IMG/VR virus record: IMGVR_UViG_3300031673_000038
Coordinates: 1 to 61,786 of that record
Strand: one strand, 5' to 3'
Length of the DNA stretch: 61,786 nucleotides
Source: a virus
Shown here: positions 45,862 through 53,191 of the stretch, piece after piece
Numbering within the stretch: position 1 is the first letter of the stretch
Layout: the number at the start of each line of letters is the position of its first letter
Program-made: the position numbers and the translations under genes
Notes under the pieces: generated by a model
What the model saw: the letters and a program-made list of their open reading frames with translations, nothing else
Told to the model about the DNA's origin: nothing
The model's database searches: none

Positions 45862-46953
45862 TTACAAATCTGGAGGCATATCTGGATCTAAATCAAGTAT
45901 ATTGTCACTATCTTCTTCTGGTATGGATTTAGAAATTGTAGAAATGATAACTGGAGTGGGTTTTTTATAGTCTTCACCAGACATCTGTCCGATAATATAA
46001 TCGTTAAATCTTGTAGAAAGTCCTGGTCCTCCAGAAGAAGTCTTGTCTATGACCATAGCAATTTGTTTTTCTGTAAGCCCATACACAAGAGCTGTCTTTA
46101 ATTGATTAGTAATTATATCACGCCAGAAATCTTCAAAGTTTTGTTTATTCTTATTGAGGATAACAAGTACATTCAGTGCATCAATAAACTGTGGGTTTTC
46201 CATTCTTGTTACAAGTTTGATGAAGAAATCTACTGCTTTAGGGGAAGCACGTAAACTCTCGATCTTACTACCAATGTCGCGAACTGTATTATAGATTTTA
46301 GATTCGACATCTATGTCAGAAACATCACTAACAGAAATTATATCTTTTACTTCAGCACAAAGTTCAGGATAAACAGTAAATGCTCTTGCTACAAGAGCAC
46401 CATAGGTTGCAGCAATCTTAGACTTCTTGTCGTATTTGTTTACAAGACGGTAAATTAGAAGAGCGATGTTTTTAGGAATAGGTTTATTGTTATCGATGAA
46501 GAGTTGTACTTCTGGAGGAATTTGGTTTTGTTCTTTGAGAAAATCTAATCTTGTTCTTAGTACATTATCTTTAAGTAGCTGTTCATTAAGAGTAGCAAAT
46601 TCTTCTTGAAGCTTAGTAAAATCTTCTAAATCTTTTTTAACAAACTGTCCACCACGAAGAAGATTGCGCAAATCAGCACCATCAAGACCAGTGAGTGTTT
46701 TAATACAACTAGAACCAATTGGTCCATATTCGTTAAGCCAGTATTCGTAACGAATTGCATGTCCGCATCTACATTGACCACACATTGCACCAAGATCAGT
46801 GCAGTAAATGTCTTTAGGTAACACAACAATTTCTGAACCGTCATCTTTCTTGATGGTTAATCCAGAATGTGCTGTGTCGTTCCCCCAAAATTGAACGAAG
46901 TAATGGCTGCTCCGTTGTTTTGCGTACTCAGTGAGAAACTGTTTGTTATCCAT
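45862..46953 (-). CDS. Hypothetical protein with N-terminal Cys-rich module
   Basis: 363 residues behind AAGGAG. Residues 50-85 have 'CTDLGAMCGQCRCGHAIRYE' and 'GPIGSSCIKTLTG', five or more Cys plus His, suitable for zinc. The rest is helical with several 'DNNKPIPKNIALLIYRL'-like repeats and an acidic C-terminus. The Cys module plus 'GSSCIKTLTG' resembles nucleic-acid-associated phage proteins, but no function is assigned. It is adjacent to the helicase gene in one operon. Confidence 0.6.
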   Translation of the reverse strand: MDNKQFLTEYAKQRSSHYFVQFWGNDTAHSGLTIKKDDGSEIVVLPKDIYCTDLGAMCGQCRCGHAIRYEYWLNEYGPIGSSCIKTLTGLDGADLRNLLRGGQFVKKDLEDFTKLQEEFATLNEQLLKDNVLRTRLDFLKEQNQIPPEVQLFIDNNKPIPKNIALLIYRLVNKYDKKSKIAATYGALVARAFTVYPELCAEVKDIISVSDVSDIDVESKIYNTVRDIGSKIESLRASPKAVDFFIKLVTRMENPQFIDALNVLVILNKNKQNFEDFWRDIITNQLKTALVYGLTEKQIAMVIDKTSSGGPGLSTRFNDYIIGQMSGEDYKKPTPVIISTISKSIPEEDSDNILDLDPDMPPDL

Positions 46954-47146
46954 TTTTTATCTCCTTAGCTTCAAATTGATTACAACCAAATTCTGGTGAA
47001 GTGATAAGATTAGCAGTTAATCCTGAATCATCATCAGCAGTCGCTTTAATTGTGAAGAAGTTATTTCTATAATGATTTACCTTATCACAACTATTTTCTT
47101 CTGTTAAATCTACATTCCAATATTTACAATCTTTACATTTACCCAT
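46946..47146 (-). CDS. Small Cys-cluster protein
   Basis: 66 residues behind GGAG. 'CKDCKYWNVDLTEENSCDKV' plus a late Cys ('EFGCNQFE') form a C-x2-C...C...C pattern typical of small metal-binding phage proteins. A 51-residue gene at 55020 has the same style ('CRYCKYHKD'). It overlaps both neighbours by 8 nt. Function unknown. Confidence 0.6.
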   Translation of the reverse strand: MGKCKDCKYWNVDLTEENSCDKVNHYRNNFFTIKATADDDSGLTANLITSPEFGCNQFEAKEIKNG

Positions 47147-49148
47147 TTTCTATCTCCAATGCTTTTTCGTAAATTTTATCACCGAGCACAGCTCTGCCAA
47201 CTTTTTCTTTTTGCATCAAATCTTCGCGAGACTTAATACCATTAGAAATCAAGTTTTCGGAACGTTTCTTACCAATGCCGGGAAGCATACAGAGTTTTGC
47301 TGCATCCCAACCTACACCGTAAGAAACACGAATAGCACATTGTTTGATGAAATTATCAGCATCAAGTTTGGCATACATTTTATCAATCAATATAAGAGCT
47401 TGTGCTACACGCTCTGTATCATAAATATAGTTACGAGCCATAGCGATACAACCACTTGGGAAATCTTTGTTTTCTGTACCTTTCAACTGCAACCAAATTC
47501 CTAGTGCCATTGTTTCAGCACTACGGCAAGGTCCAAGATTAGAAAGTTCGTTTTGGAAATTACGTACTTCGTCTTGGCAATCCTTAGGTATATAATTCAT
47601 ACCATTTGAACGCACACAACTCCACATCCAAGCAATAGCAGCATCATCTGTACGTTTTGATTCTACTAAAATCCTAAGATTGTTGTACCAATGCCAAATA
47701 TCAAAAGGACTAAAGTAAAGCCAAGAAGCAACGCGACCTAAACCAGTAGCTTTCAGTGTAAGCCCATCTTCTAAAACTTTAATTGCATTAACTTCAATAA
47801 GTTTTTCAACTAGTTGCGTAACCCATTCTTTACTTACTTCTGCACCTTGATGACGAGCTAGGCAACGGTTGTAGAAATCCCATACACCTTGTGCATTAGT
47901 GATATCACCTTCAGCAATTTCTGCAACAACATGGAAGGCAAAGGTATCCAAATCAAACATTTGAGATTTTGCTTCAGGCATATTGTTAATGAGGAAATCT
48001 GCTTCACTTGCAGACCTATCTCCAACAATCCAATGGACATCACCGCGTGGGTCAATTCCAGGACGACCAGCACGACCACCCATTTGTTTGATGTCGTAAG
48101 GGTGTACAGGGGAAAGGCCACGTTTATCGTCTAGAATCATGACACGTCTCGCTGGAAGATTAACACCATAGGCAAGTGTAGAGGTAGCAACCATAATCTT
48201 CGCAGATTTAGTTCTAAAACCATTTTCTAAACTAACACGTTCACCTTTTTCCAAATCAGCACAATGGAAAGGTATTGTTTCACCATCTGGATTAATTACT
48301 TTACTATCGGAAATTTGATTTACAAATCTTCTACCATCGTTTTTAGAATGGCAGAAAATTAACCACATATCTTTAGGATATTGTTTAATCACATCTTCTG
48401 CCTTTTGGAACATTTTTGATTTGTTTATATGGTACGAACCGTAACCAGAAGATTCTTGGTACGTTTCTACATGCCATTCAAGAGGTTGAGGACGCCAATC
48501 TGACACAATAGTTATCGTTTCTTTGTTGTTGAGTTTAGTTAACCATTCACCAAGTTGAGGTAGATTTGGCAATGTAGCAGACAACAAAACAATTCTGCAA
48601 TTAGGGTTAAGATTAGTAAACCGCATGATTGCGGCTTCAAGTTTGTGACCTCTCGCTTTTAATGAATCTTCACCTTGGTTAAGCATTCCAATAATGTGTG
48701 CTTCGTCAATAATAAGTGTAGTCGTTTCGAGCAACCATACATTACCTTCTGTCTTCATACGCCGTGAACGACTGTCTAACATTTCAGATGTCATGACAAT
48801 GATTTTGTTTTCAAGCAACTCTTTCTTTTTGGCGTCCGTAAGTTTGTAATCGCCTGAAAGAATGCTTACGCCATATTGTTTAAAGGTATGGCCTTCTTTT
48901 GTCCAATCGTCGTATTTTTCTTGAACCAATGCTCGCATTGGAGCAAGAAAAATAGCTCTTGCACCATTAGTTATAGAACTATTTATACAGAGTTCTGCTA
49001 TAACAGATTTGCCACTTCCTGTTTGTGCCGCTATGACGACATTTTTATCATCATCCTTATGCGGATAAAATTGGCTTTGGAATGGATTAAATTCAGAAAA
49101 TTTGTAACCCATGTTTGGAAATGTTGATGTTTTGACCAAATTGTTCAT
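47139..49148 (-). CDS. Hel308/Ski2-like superfamily 2 helicase
   Basis: 669 residues. Walker A is 'AAQTGSGKS' (40-48); 'LAPMRALVQEK' follows; the DEAH box is at 148-151 ('LIIDEAHIIGML'), then 'LLSATLPNL', 'STLAYGVNLPARRV' and motif VI 'QMGGRAGRPG'. A winged-helix and ratchet region follows. The C-terminus has a helix-hairpin-helix ('LCMLPGIGKKRSENLISNG'). This full layout is that of archaeal Hel308 and HelQ enzymes, which unwind lagging strands at stalled forks. It is the main gene of the leftward operon, with its own promoter at 49175. Confidence 0.9.
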   Translation of the reverse strand: MNNLVKTSTFPNMGYKFSEFNPFQSQFYPHKDDDKNVVIAAQTGSGKSVIAELCINSSITNGARAIFLAPMRALVQEKYDDWTKEGHTFKQYGVSILSGDYKLTDAKKKELLENKIIVMTSEMLDSRSRRMKTEGNVWLLETTTLIIDEAHIIGMLNQGEDSLKARGHKLEAAIMRFTNLNPNCRIVLLSATLPNLPQLGEWLTKLNNKETITIVSDWRPQPLEWHVETYQESSGYGSYHINKSKMFQKAEDVIKQYPKDMWLIFCHSKNDGRRFVNQISDSKVINPDGETIPFHCADLEKGERVSLENGFRTKSAKIMVATSTLAYGVNLPARRVMILDDKRGLSPVHPYDIKQMGGRAGRPGIDPRGDVHWIVGDRSASEADFLINNMPEAKSQMFDLDTFAFHVVAEIAEGDITNAQGVWDFYNRCLARHQGAEVSKEWVTQLVEKLIEVNAIKVLEDGLTLKATGLGRVASWLYFSPFDIWHWYNNLRILVESKRTDDAAIAWMWSCVRSNGMNYIPKDCQDEVRNFQNELSNLGPCRSAETMALGIWLQLKGTENKDFPSGCIAMARNYIYDTERVAQALILIDKMYAKLDADNFIKQCAIRVSYGVGWDAAKLCMLPGIGKKRSENLISNGIKSREDLMQKEKVGRAVLGDKIYEKALEIENG

Positions 49149-49174
49149 ACAAACCCCCTTGTTTACCTATAGGT

Positions 49175-49203
49175 TATATACAGTCTTAGACCGGTTTACA
49201 CAA
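49175..49203 (-). promoter_or_regulatory. Promoter of the Hel308-like gene
   Basis: On the - strand: TTGTGT (49203-49198), 17 nt, TATATA (49180-49175) preceded by TG, then ACCTATAGGTAA. Member of the extended -10 class. Confidence 0.75.
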
Positions 49204-49207
49204 ATCA

Positions 49208-49525
49208 TTAATTGGGTTTTTTGATTTCTACCCAACATACATAATCAGCTATTTCTGGGTAGTCGCAATCGCGTGGTCCATATTTAGTGTCTTCCATTTC
49301 TACAGTGATCCAACCGTTTTCTTTCGCTTCATCTATGAGTTTTTGTGCATAACGAGTTTCCATGTGACCAATTATGTCTAAGTTTTTATTTGAAAGTAGT
49401 GCTTGCTTTTTATTGAATCTAAATATAGCTATTACATAGACTGTTATTTTTGGATCAGAATTTTCAATAAATCCATATGGAATTTTATTTCGCATTTTCC
49501 AATATTTAGTCAGTTCAGTTACCAT
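49208..49525 (-). CDS. Hypothetical protein
   Basis: 105 residues. Beta-rich beginning ('KITVYVIAIFRFNKKQALLS') and an alpha-beta end ('KLIDEAKENGWITVEMED', 'YPEIADYVCWVEIKKPN'). No motif recognised. It overlaps the upstream membrane-protein gene by 7 nt, and a weak ribosome binding site (TTGGAAT) precedes it. Confidence 0.55.
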   Translation of the reverse strand: MVTELTKYWKMRNKIPYGFIENSDPKITVYVIAIFRFNKKQALLSNKNLDIIGHMETRYAQKLIDEAKENGWITVEMEDTKYGPRDCDYPEIADYVCWVEIKKPN

Positions 49526-49707
49526 AATTTTATTCCAAAAAATTGATTAATTGTCCATGCTTTACCAGCTTCATTTCTGCCTGTTGTATCTACGACGTGC
49601 TGTGTATTTCTAGAAAGTCCTATCACTAAACAGATTATTGTACAAAATGCACAGATTATGAGTGGTAAAGCCAAAAGTAATATAAGGGTAGTAAAAATCA
49701 ATCCCAT
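49519..49707 (-). CDS. Small membrane protein
   Basis: 62 residues behind AAGGAG. Residues 1-32 are strongly hydrophobic ('MGLIFTTLILLLALPLIICA' and onward), giving one or two transmembrane segments; the C-terminus is polar. It is the first gene of the leftward block and is driven by the promoter at 49754. It may alter the host membrane early in infection; this is inference. Confidence 0.6.
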   Translation of the reverse strand: MGLIFTTLILLLALPLIICAFCTIICLVIGLSRNTQHVVDTTGRNEAGKAWTINQFFGIKLW

Positions 49708-49753
49708 GATGTCTTGTCTCCTTGTATCGTTAAACCCCTTACATGCCTACCTT

Positions 49754-49783
49754 TATATAACCCCACAAGTATTAAAAGAACAA
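49754..49783 (-). promoter_or_regulatory. Promoter of the leftward block
   Basis: On the - strand: TTGTTC (49783-49778), 18 nt, TATATA (49759-49754), then AAGGTAGGCATGTAAGGGG, a leader shared with other members. Confidence 0.7.
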
Positions 49784-49792
49784 CTACTAATA

Positions 49793-49821
49793 TTGTCTTT
49801 ATGTTTCTACGATACTATATT
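49793..49821 (+). promoter_or_regulatory. Promoter, TTCTACGA class, upstream of 49968
   Basis: TTGTCT (49793-49798), a 17-nt spacer with TTCTACGA at offset 7-14, TATATT (49816-49821). It is divergent from the leftward promoter 10 nt away and tandem with the one at 49864. Confidence 0.65.
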
Positions 49822-49863
49822 TAGATAAGTTCAAACAATTTATATTCGTTAGATAAAAAGGAT

Positions 49864-49892
49864 TTGCGGTTACTATCTTTGAAGTGTTTATT
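49864..49892 (+). promoter_or_regulatory. Second promoter upstream of 49968
   Basis: TTGCGG (49864-49869), 17 nt, TTTATT (49887-49892) preceded by TG, then ACCTTTGTGGGTTGGG. Confidence 0.6.
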
Positions 49893-49967
49893 ACCTTTGT
49901 GGGTTGGGTGTAATTTGTAGATGCAGATTAACCCTTCTTACAGAAAATTATGGTTAGGAGATTTACC

Positions 49968-50495
49968 ATGTCAAGCGAAGTGAGGAATGTAACAAAGGAA
50001 GAAGTTGGTAAGGAAATCATTAAGGAACGCAAGAAAGTGCGTAAGGCAGAGAAAAGTGGTGAGCGTATTCTTCTCACTCCTCCTCCGCCACCGCCAATCA
50101 GTCTCAAAGATGTTCCGAACCCACTGATCGAATCAAAAGGTCTGAAACGTGCTCTGGCAGTTGCAATCGTTGCCGAATGTACACGCGACGGTAAGTTTGA
50201 TGAAGTGCGTGCTGGATTGATGGTACGATCTAGCGGTATCTTGTTTAAGGCAGGTTATAAGGAAAACGCAGAGACCAATCCACTTACCCAATCTGAATGG
50301 AGTGGTCGACCTTATGTGCGTTTCGTAACGAACACGTCTGAAGGTAAGGTGTATATGGAAAAGTTTTCAGAGAAAGTTGAAAAATGTAAGGCTTTTGCAC
50401 ACGAACTCTTGCAAGCCTATAAGGAAGAACGGGCCAAGCAGAAAGAAGCTAAGATCGAAGCACAAAAAGAAATTGCTAAGGAGGTAACTAAATAG
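49968..50495 (+). CDS. Hypothetical protein, probably highly expressed
   Basis: 175 residues, ATG 49968 behind TAGGAG. The first 35 residues are Lys/Glu-rich, then a proline run ('LLTPPPPPPISLKDVPN'), a folded-looking middle ('GLKRALAVAIVAECTRDGKF', 'GRPYVRFVTNTSEG') and a Lys-rich helical tail. Codons are richer in G/C endings than average, and two tandem promoters precede it, so strong early expression is likely. Overall layout resembles the Lys-rich protein at 24725. Function unknown. Confidence 0.55.
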   Translation: MSSEVRNVTKEEVGKEIIKERKKVRKAEKSGERILLTPPPPPPISLKDVPNPLIESKGLKRALAVAIVAECTRDGKFDEVRAGLMVRSSGILFKAGYKENAETNPLTQSEWSGRPYVRFVTNTSEGKVYMEKFSEKVEKCKAFAHELLQAYKEERAKQKEAKIEAQKEIAKEVTK

Positions 50496-50517
50496 GATTT
50501 CTTCAGTGAGTTTAATG

Positions 50518-50548
50518 GATGGGTGGAGTATACCATACTCCACCCATC
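50518..50548 (+). terminator. Perfect 14-bp hairpin between genes
   Basis: GATGGGTGGAGTAT pairs with ATACTCCACCCATC around a 3-nt loop. No T tract follows; GGGGAAAA and the next start codon come directly after. Likely a transcript-end stabiliser or a translation-control hairpin. Confidence 0.5.
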
Positions 50549-50558
50549 GTGGGGAAAA

Positions 50559-50735
50559 ATGAAGAACGAATATAAACGCAGGTTTCAAGAAGTAATAGAT
50601 AAGATAGGAATAGATAGTGCCTTAAAGATCGCTAATGAACGACTTTTAGAAATTAAATCACAACCACAAGAACAACAAGATAAACTTTTGATAGAAATCT
50701 ATGAAGAATTTATTAACAGTCAAATGAATAATTAA
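50559..50735 (+). CDS. Small helical protein
   Basis: 58 residues from ATG 50559, 10 nt after a strong hairpin, with GGGGA as a modest ribosome binding site. Charged and helical throughout ('YKRRFQEVIDKIGIDSALKI', 'PQEQQDKLLIEIYEEF'). No family recognised. The hairpin covers the upstream region, so its translation may be controlled. Confidence 0.5.
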   Translation: MKNEYKRRFQEVIDKIGIDSALKIANERLLEIKSQPQEQQDKLLIEIYEEFINSQMNN

Positions 50736-50740
50736 AAGAG

Positions 50741-50769
50741 TTGTTTTAGAATACCTAAGATTATATTAT
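50741..50769 (+). promoter_or_regulatory. Promoter before the DUF2786 gene
   Basis: TTGTTT (50741-50746), 17 nt, TATTAT (50764-50769), then ACCTTTGGGCAG. Nearly identical in -35, spacer length and -10 to the one at 60585. Confidence 0.78.
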
Positions 50770-50804
50770 ACCTTTGGGCAGTAAAAGTTTAAAGGAGTGT
50801 AATA

Positions 50805-51533
50805 ATGAAGTCAAAAGAAGAAGTAATTGCTTTAATCCGCAAGTTGTTTAACCTTGGAAACAAGGACCGCAATTCTTCTGAATCAGAAGCAGAAGCAGCT
50901 TTGCAGAAGGCACAGGAATTATTACAAAAACACAATCTTGATATGTCAGAGATTGCGATTGACAATACTCAAGAAAAAGTGGTTGGTATTGAGATTGAAA
51001 ATGAAATTGTGTTTGAATTGAAACGTAGTAGTATGTCATCTTGGGAAAAGACATTAATAGTTGTGATCGGAACAGCAACAGAAACAAATGGATACTTTAA
51101 TAAGGTATATAGAAGTGGTAATTCTATACTATGGCAAGTAGGTTATATCGGAACTGAATGGGATAGGTCAATTGCTAAAGAGCTCTATCTTTATCTTCAT
51201 GAAAAGATTTATAAAATGTCTAAGCAATTTTATGGAAGCGATATGCCGTCCCAAAGATGCTTTATGGAAGGATTTGTTAATAGACTTTATCATCGTGTTA
51301 AAGAACAAATTGATAGTTTTAAGAAAGAAACTACTGGTAATCAAAAGTATGAAATGGTTATATTTGAAAAGAAAAATGCCATTGAAAAATATGGTAAAGA
51401 CGTGTTACATCTTAGAAAATCTAAGGCTAGGTGTAGCGGTGGAGAATGGAATGGTGATGCTTACCGTCACGGCCAACGTGAGGCTGAAAAAGTAGATTTG
51501 GGTGTCAGTAAAGATTTAACACATAGGGGGTAA
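50805..51533 (+). CDS. DUF2786-domain protein
   Basis: 242 residues behind AAAGGAG. The N-terminus 'IRKLFNLGNKDRNSSESEAE' and 'KAQELLQKHNLDMSEI' is the DUF2786 helical hairpin found in many phages. A larger conserved-looking region follows ('SWEKTLIVVIGTATETNGYF', 'CFMEGFVNRLYHRVKEQ'). Function unknown for the family. It has its own promoter. Confidence 0.75.
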   Translation: MKSKEEVIALIRKLFNLGNKDRNSSESEAEAALQKAQELLQKHNLDMSEIAIDNTQEKVVGIEIENEIVFELKRSSMSSWEKTLIVVIGTATETNGYFNKVYRSGNSILWQVGYIGTEWDRSIAKELYLYLHEKIYKMSKQFYGSDMPSQRCFMEGFVNRLYHRVKEQIDSFKKETTGNQKYEMVIFEKKNAIEKYGKDVLHLRKSKARCSGGEWNGDAYRHGQREAEKVDLGVSKDLTHRG

Positions 51534-51534
51534 C

Positions 51535-51777
51535 ATGATAAAATTAAGAATAGACCAGAGCAAAATACAACACGATAACTACATAGATTCGTGTCTAGTA
51601 GTTCTTGGGGTCATTGAGGAAATTAATAATCAGTTGAATACTGAGGATCCTGTTATCACACCAGAACAATTTTTGAAAGCAACTGTTCGTGCTAAGTCAG
51701 AAATTAACTTCTTAAGTTTGTTAGATAAACAACAGATATTGAAAGATAATGAAAACCAAATAGTTTGGAGTACATGA
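51535..51777 (+). CDS. Small hypothetical protein
   Basis: 80 residues behind AGGGGG, one base after the previous stop. Mixed helix and strand ('SCLVVLGVIEEINNQLNTED', 'QFLKATVRAKSEINFLSLLD'). No recognised motif. Cotranscribed with the DUF2786 gene and the next, winged-helix-like gene. Confidence 0.55.
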   Translation: MIKLRIDQSKIQHDNYIDSCLVVLGVIEEINNQLNTEDPVITPEQFLKATVRAKSEINFLSLLDKQQILKDNENQIVWST

Positions 51778-51778
51778 A

Positions 51779-52027
51779 ATGAAACCAGAAGAAATGATGT
51801 ACACAACTGTTTCAATACTTGTAATAATTTATAGAAAATCTTCTAAATCTATATCTTTAAGGGACTTATATATAACTTTGAAAAGAGAAATGCATTGCAC
51901 AGTTCAAGAGAGTTTGAAAATTGTACATGTTCTAAAAGACTATGGTTATGTTGAAATTGAAGATGGGATTTGCAAAGTCACAGGTAAAGGTGGAGAAGCA
52001 GCAAGACAGGTGATGGTTCACATGTAA
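51779..52027 (+). CDS. Small winged-helix-like protein
   Basis: 82 residues. 'SISLRDLYITLKREMHCTVQ' and 'SLKIVHVLKDYGYVEIEDGI' with 'CKVTGKGGEAAR' follow the helix-turn-helix plus wing pattern of small transcription regulators. GGAG lies 9 nt before ATG 51779. It may be a phage regulator; no homologue is named. Confidence 0.5.
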   Translation: MKPEEMMYTTVSILVIIYRKSSKSISLRDLYITLKREMHCTVQESLKIVHVLKDYGYVEIEDGICKVTGKGGEAARQVMVHM

Positions 52028-52036
52028 GGTAATCAT

Positions 52037-52056
52037 AATTACCTTTACGAAAGGAG
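52037..52056 (+). promoter_or_regulatory. RBS hairpin, AATTACCT family (member 1)
   Basis: AATTACCT (52037-52044); CCTTT pairs with AAAGG around ACG, and the 3' arm is part of the AAAGGAG ribosome binding site of the gene at 52064. Confidence 0.6.
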
Positions 52057-52063
52057 AGCCTGC

Positions 52064-52216
52064 ATGGATGCCTTGGATCGGCTTCGCAAACGAAAGCGGT
52101 TAGTGAAGTATACTGAAGTAACCATGTTATTAAAATGTGCGTTACGGCCAAAGAGGAAACCAAATATCCGTAAATGGGCAGAGCGATTGGCAAAAGATAC
52201 AGATGTGAACGACTAG
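52064..52216 (+). CDS. Small basic protein
   Basis: 50 residues, ATG 52064, with AAAGGAG in an upstream hairpin. Very basic ('LDRLRKRKRLVKYTEV', 'LRPKRKPNIRKWAERLA'), suggesting nucleic-acid or ribosome binding. First gene of the GC-rich island. No family known. Confidence 0.55.
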   Translation: MDALDRLRKRKRLVKYTEVTMLLKCALRPKRKPNIRKWAERLAKDTDVND

Positions 52217-52232
52217 AGTCAACCGGAGGAAC

Positions 52233-52280
52233 TAACCCCATGAAGTATCAGGGGTCAACCCCCTATACTTCATGGGGTTA
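52233..52280 (+). repeat. 21-bp near-perfect stem-loop leader
   Basis: TAACCCCATGAAGTAT (52233-52248) pairs perfectly with ATACTTCATGGGGTTA (52265-52280). Inside, AGGGG pairs with CCCCT. It lies between GGAGGAAC and the AATTACCT hairpin of the gene at 52328, replacing the smaller hairpin found at 52874 and 57639. Confidence 0.7.
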
Positions 52281-52287
52281 CAAAGGA

Positions 52288-52319
52288 AATTACCTTGCGC
52301 CTACGAGGCGCGGAAAGGA
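52288..52319 (+). promoter_or_regulatory. RBS hairpin, AATTACCT family (member 2)
   Basis: AATTACCT (52288-52295) then GCGCC/GGCGC stem around TACGA; CCTT also pairs with AAGG in the ribosome binding site (GAAAGGA) of the gene at 52328. Confidence 0.6.
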
Positions 52320-52327
52320 CGTGAGTA

Positions 52328-52600
52328 ATGACCGAGAAAAAAGTGTTGGCAGGATTCGGGATCGTAGTCGCTGATCGTGGATTCGTCTACGTCGGGAATT
52401 TAGAAATTACGCCCGAGTGGTGCATTGTGACGAACGCGAACAACGTGCGATATTGGGGCACCACGAATGGGCTTGGCGAGTTGGCGCAGAACGGACCGAC
52501 CAAAAAAACCAAACTTGATCCAATCACTACGGTGCGAATTCCTATGCGTGCGGTGATTGCAGTCATTGAATCGGAGGAATCGAAATGGAAATGCAAGTAA
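52328..52600 (+). CDS. Small hypothetical protein in GC-rich island
   Basis: 90 residues behind AAAGGACGTGAGTA. Beta-rich: 'VLAGFGIVVADRGFVYVGN', 'EWCIVTNANNVRYWGTTNG' and 'TTVRIPMRAVIAVIESEE'. The strand pattern suggests a small SH3- or OB-like fold, common in phages for small moulding proteins. It overlaps the repeat-protein gene by 16 nt. Confidence 0.55.
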   Translation: MTEKKVLAGFGIVVADRGFVYVGNLEITPEWCIVTNANNVRYWGTTNGLGELAQNGPTKKTKLDPITTVRIPMRAVIAVIESEESKWKCK

Positions 52601-52821
52601 CGCTTGACGGGTCCGGGTACGGGTACGGGGACGGGGACGGGTACGGGTCCGGGTACGGGTACGGGTACGGGTCCGGGGACGGGTCCGGGTACGGGTACGG
52701 GGACGGGGACGGGTACGGGTCCGGGTCCGGGTACGGGTACGGGTACGGGTACGGGTCCGGGTCCGGGTACGGGGACGGGGACGGGGACGGGTCCGGGGAC
52801 GGGGACGGGTACGGGGCGTAA
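52585..52821 (+). CDS. Gly-Tyr/Asp/Ser dipeptide-repeat protein
   Basis: 78 residues. ATG 52585 is preceded by CGGAGG at 7 nt, which selects this frame over two other open ones. After 'MEMQVTLD' every second residue is Gly and the alternating partner is Tyr, Asp or Ser ('GYGYGDGDGYGSGYGYGYG'). All Gly codons are GGG and all others end in C, so the tract is an expanded GGGNNC hexamer. Such a protein is expected to be disordered and Tyr-rich, possibly condensate-forming. No homologue recognised; it could also be a by-product of a DNA or RNA structure. Confidence 0.6.
   Translation: MEMQVTLDGSGYGYGDGDGYGSGYGYGYGSGDGSGYGYGDGDGYGSGSGYGYGYGYGSGSGYGDGDGDGSGDGDGYGA
52609..52817 (+). repeat. GGGNNC hexanucleotide tract with quadruplex potential
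   Basis: About 35 uninterrupted copies of GGGTAC, GGGGAC or GGGTCC. GGG recurs every 6 nt on the coding strand, so both DNA and mRNA could form G-quadruplexes. It is by far the most G-rich stretch in an AT-rich window. Confidence 0.9.
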
Positions 52822-52860
52822 GATCCTGTATTTCGCAACGCGGGGAGTGCAATGTAAAGT

Positions 52861-52940
52861 GAGGAACCACGTGGCCGTGCAGCGGTTGCACGGCGGACGG
52901 AAAGAGAAATTACCTGACGCCTTTAGTGGCGTAAAAGGAG
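52861..52940 (+). promoter_or_regulatory. Composite leader: 55-nt repeat copy 1 plus RBS hairpin (member 3)
   Basis: 52861-52915 is copy 1 of a 55-nt element with an 8-bp hairpin (GCCGTGCA/TGCACGGC, loop GCGGT) ending in AATTACCT. Then ACGCC/GGCGT forms a hairpin and AAAAGGAG is the binding site for the gene at 52947; CCT can pair with AGG. Confidence 0.7.
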
Positions 52941-52946
52941 AATCCG

Positions 52947-53162
52947 ATGGGAAAGTGCAAGTGTGGCGTTGGCGACATGTTCTACTCACATCTACACGAA
53001 AAAGGGTGTCCGTGCGCGGATGATCCATCTCTGACTGCACCCGAAGACCCGAGGGATAAACGAATCATGGAACTGGAGGCCCGCGTCGCGGAATTGGAGC
53101 ATCCAACTAGCGTTGACATGCAGGCTCCCCACGATGCCGTAAAACGAATGCAGTCAAGATAA
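52947..53162 (+). CDS. Small zinc-binding / coiled-coil protein
   Basis: 71 residues, ATG 52947 behind AAAAGGAG. The N-terminus 'MGKCKCGVGDMFYSHLHEKG' with 'CPC' has Cys and His for zinc. The C-terminal half is a short coil ('RIMELEARVAELEH'). It is the last gene of the first GC-rich island. Function unknown. Confidence 0.55.
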   Translation: MGKCKCGVGDMFYSHLHEKGCPCADDPSLTAPEDPRDKRIMELEARVAELEHPTSVDMQAPHDAVKRMQSR

Positions 53163-53167
53163 ATTAA

Positions 53168-53185
53168 GTTACCTTACCAAAGGAG
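53168..53185 (+). promoter_or_regulatory. RBS hairpin, AATTACCT family (member 4)
   Basis: GTTACCT (53168-53174); CCTT pairs with AAGG around ACCA, with the arm inside AAAGGAG of the gene at 53192. The first base differs from the consensus (AGTTACCT). Confidence 0.5.
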
Positions 53186-53191
53186 AATAAA

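Noticed and set aside
52387-53040. Two - strand frames and a + strand frame (52604-53023) through the GGGNNC tract
   Set aside because: A pure hexamer repeat opens all frames. Only the frame starting at 52585 has a GGAGG site at proper distance.
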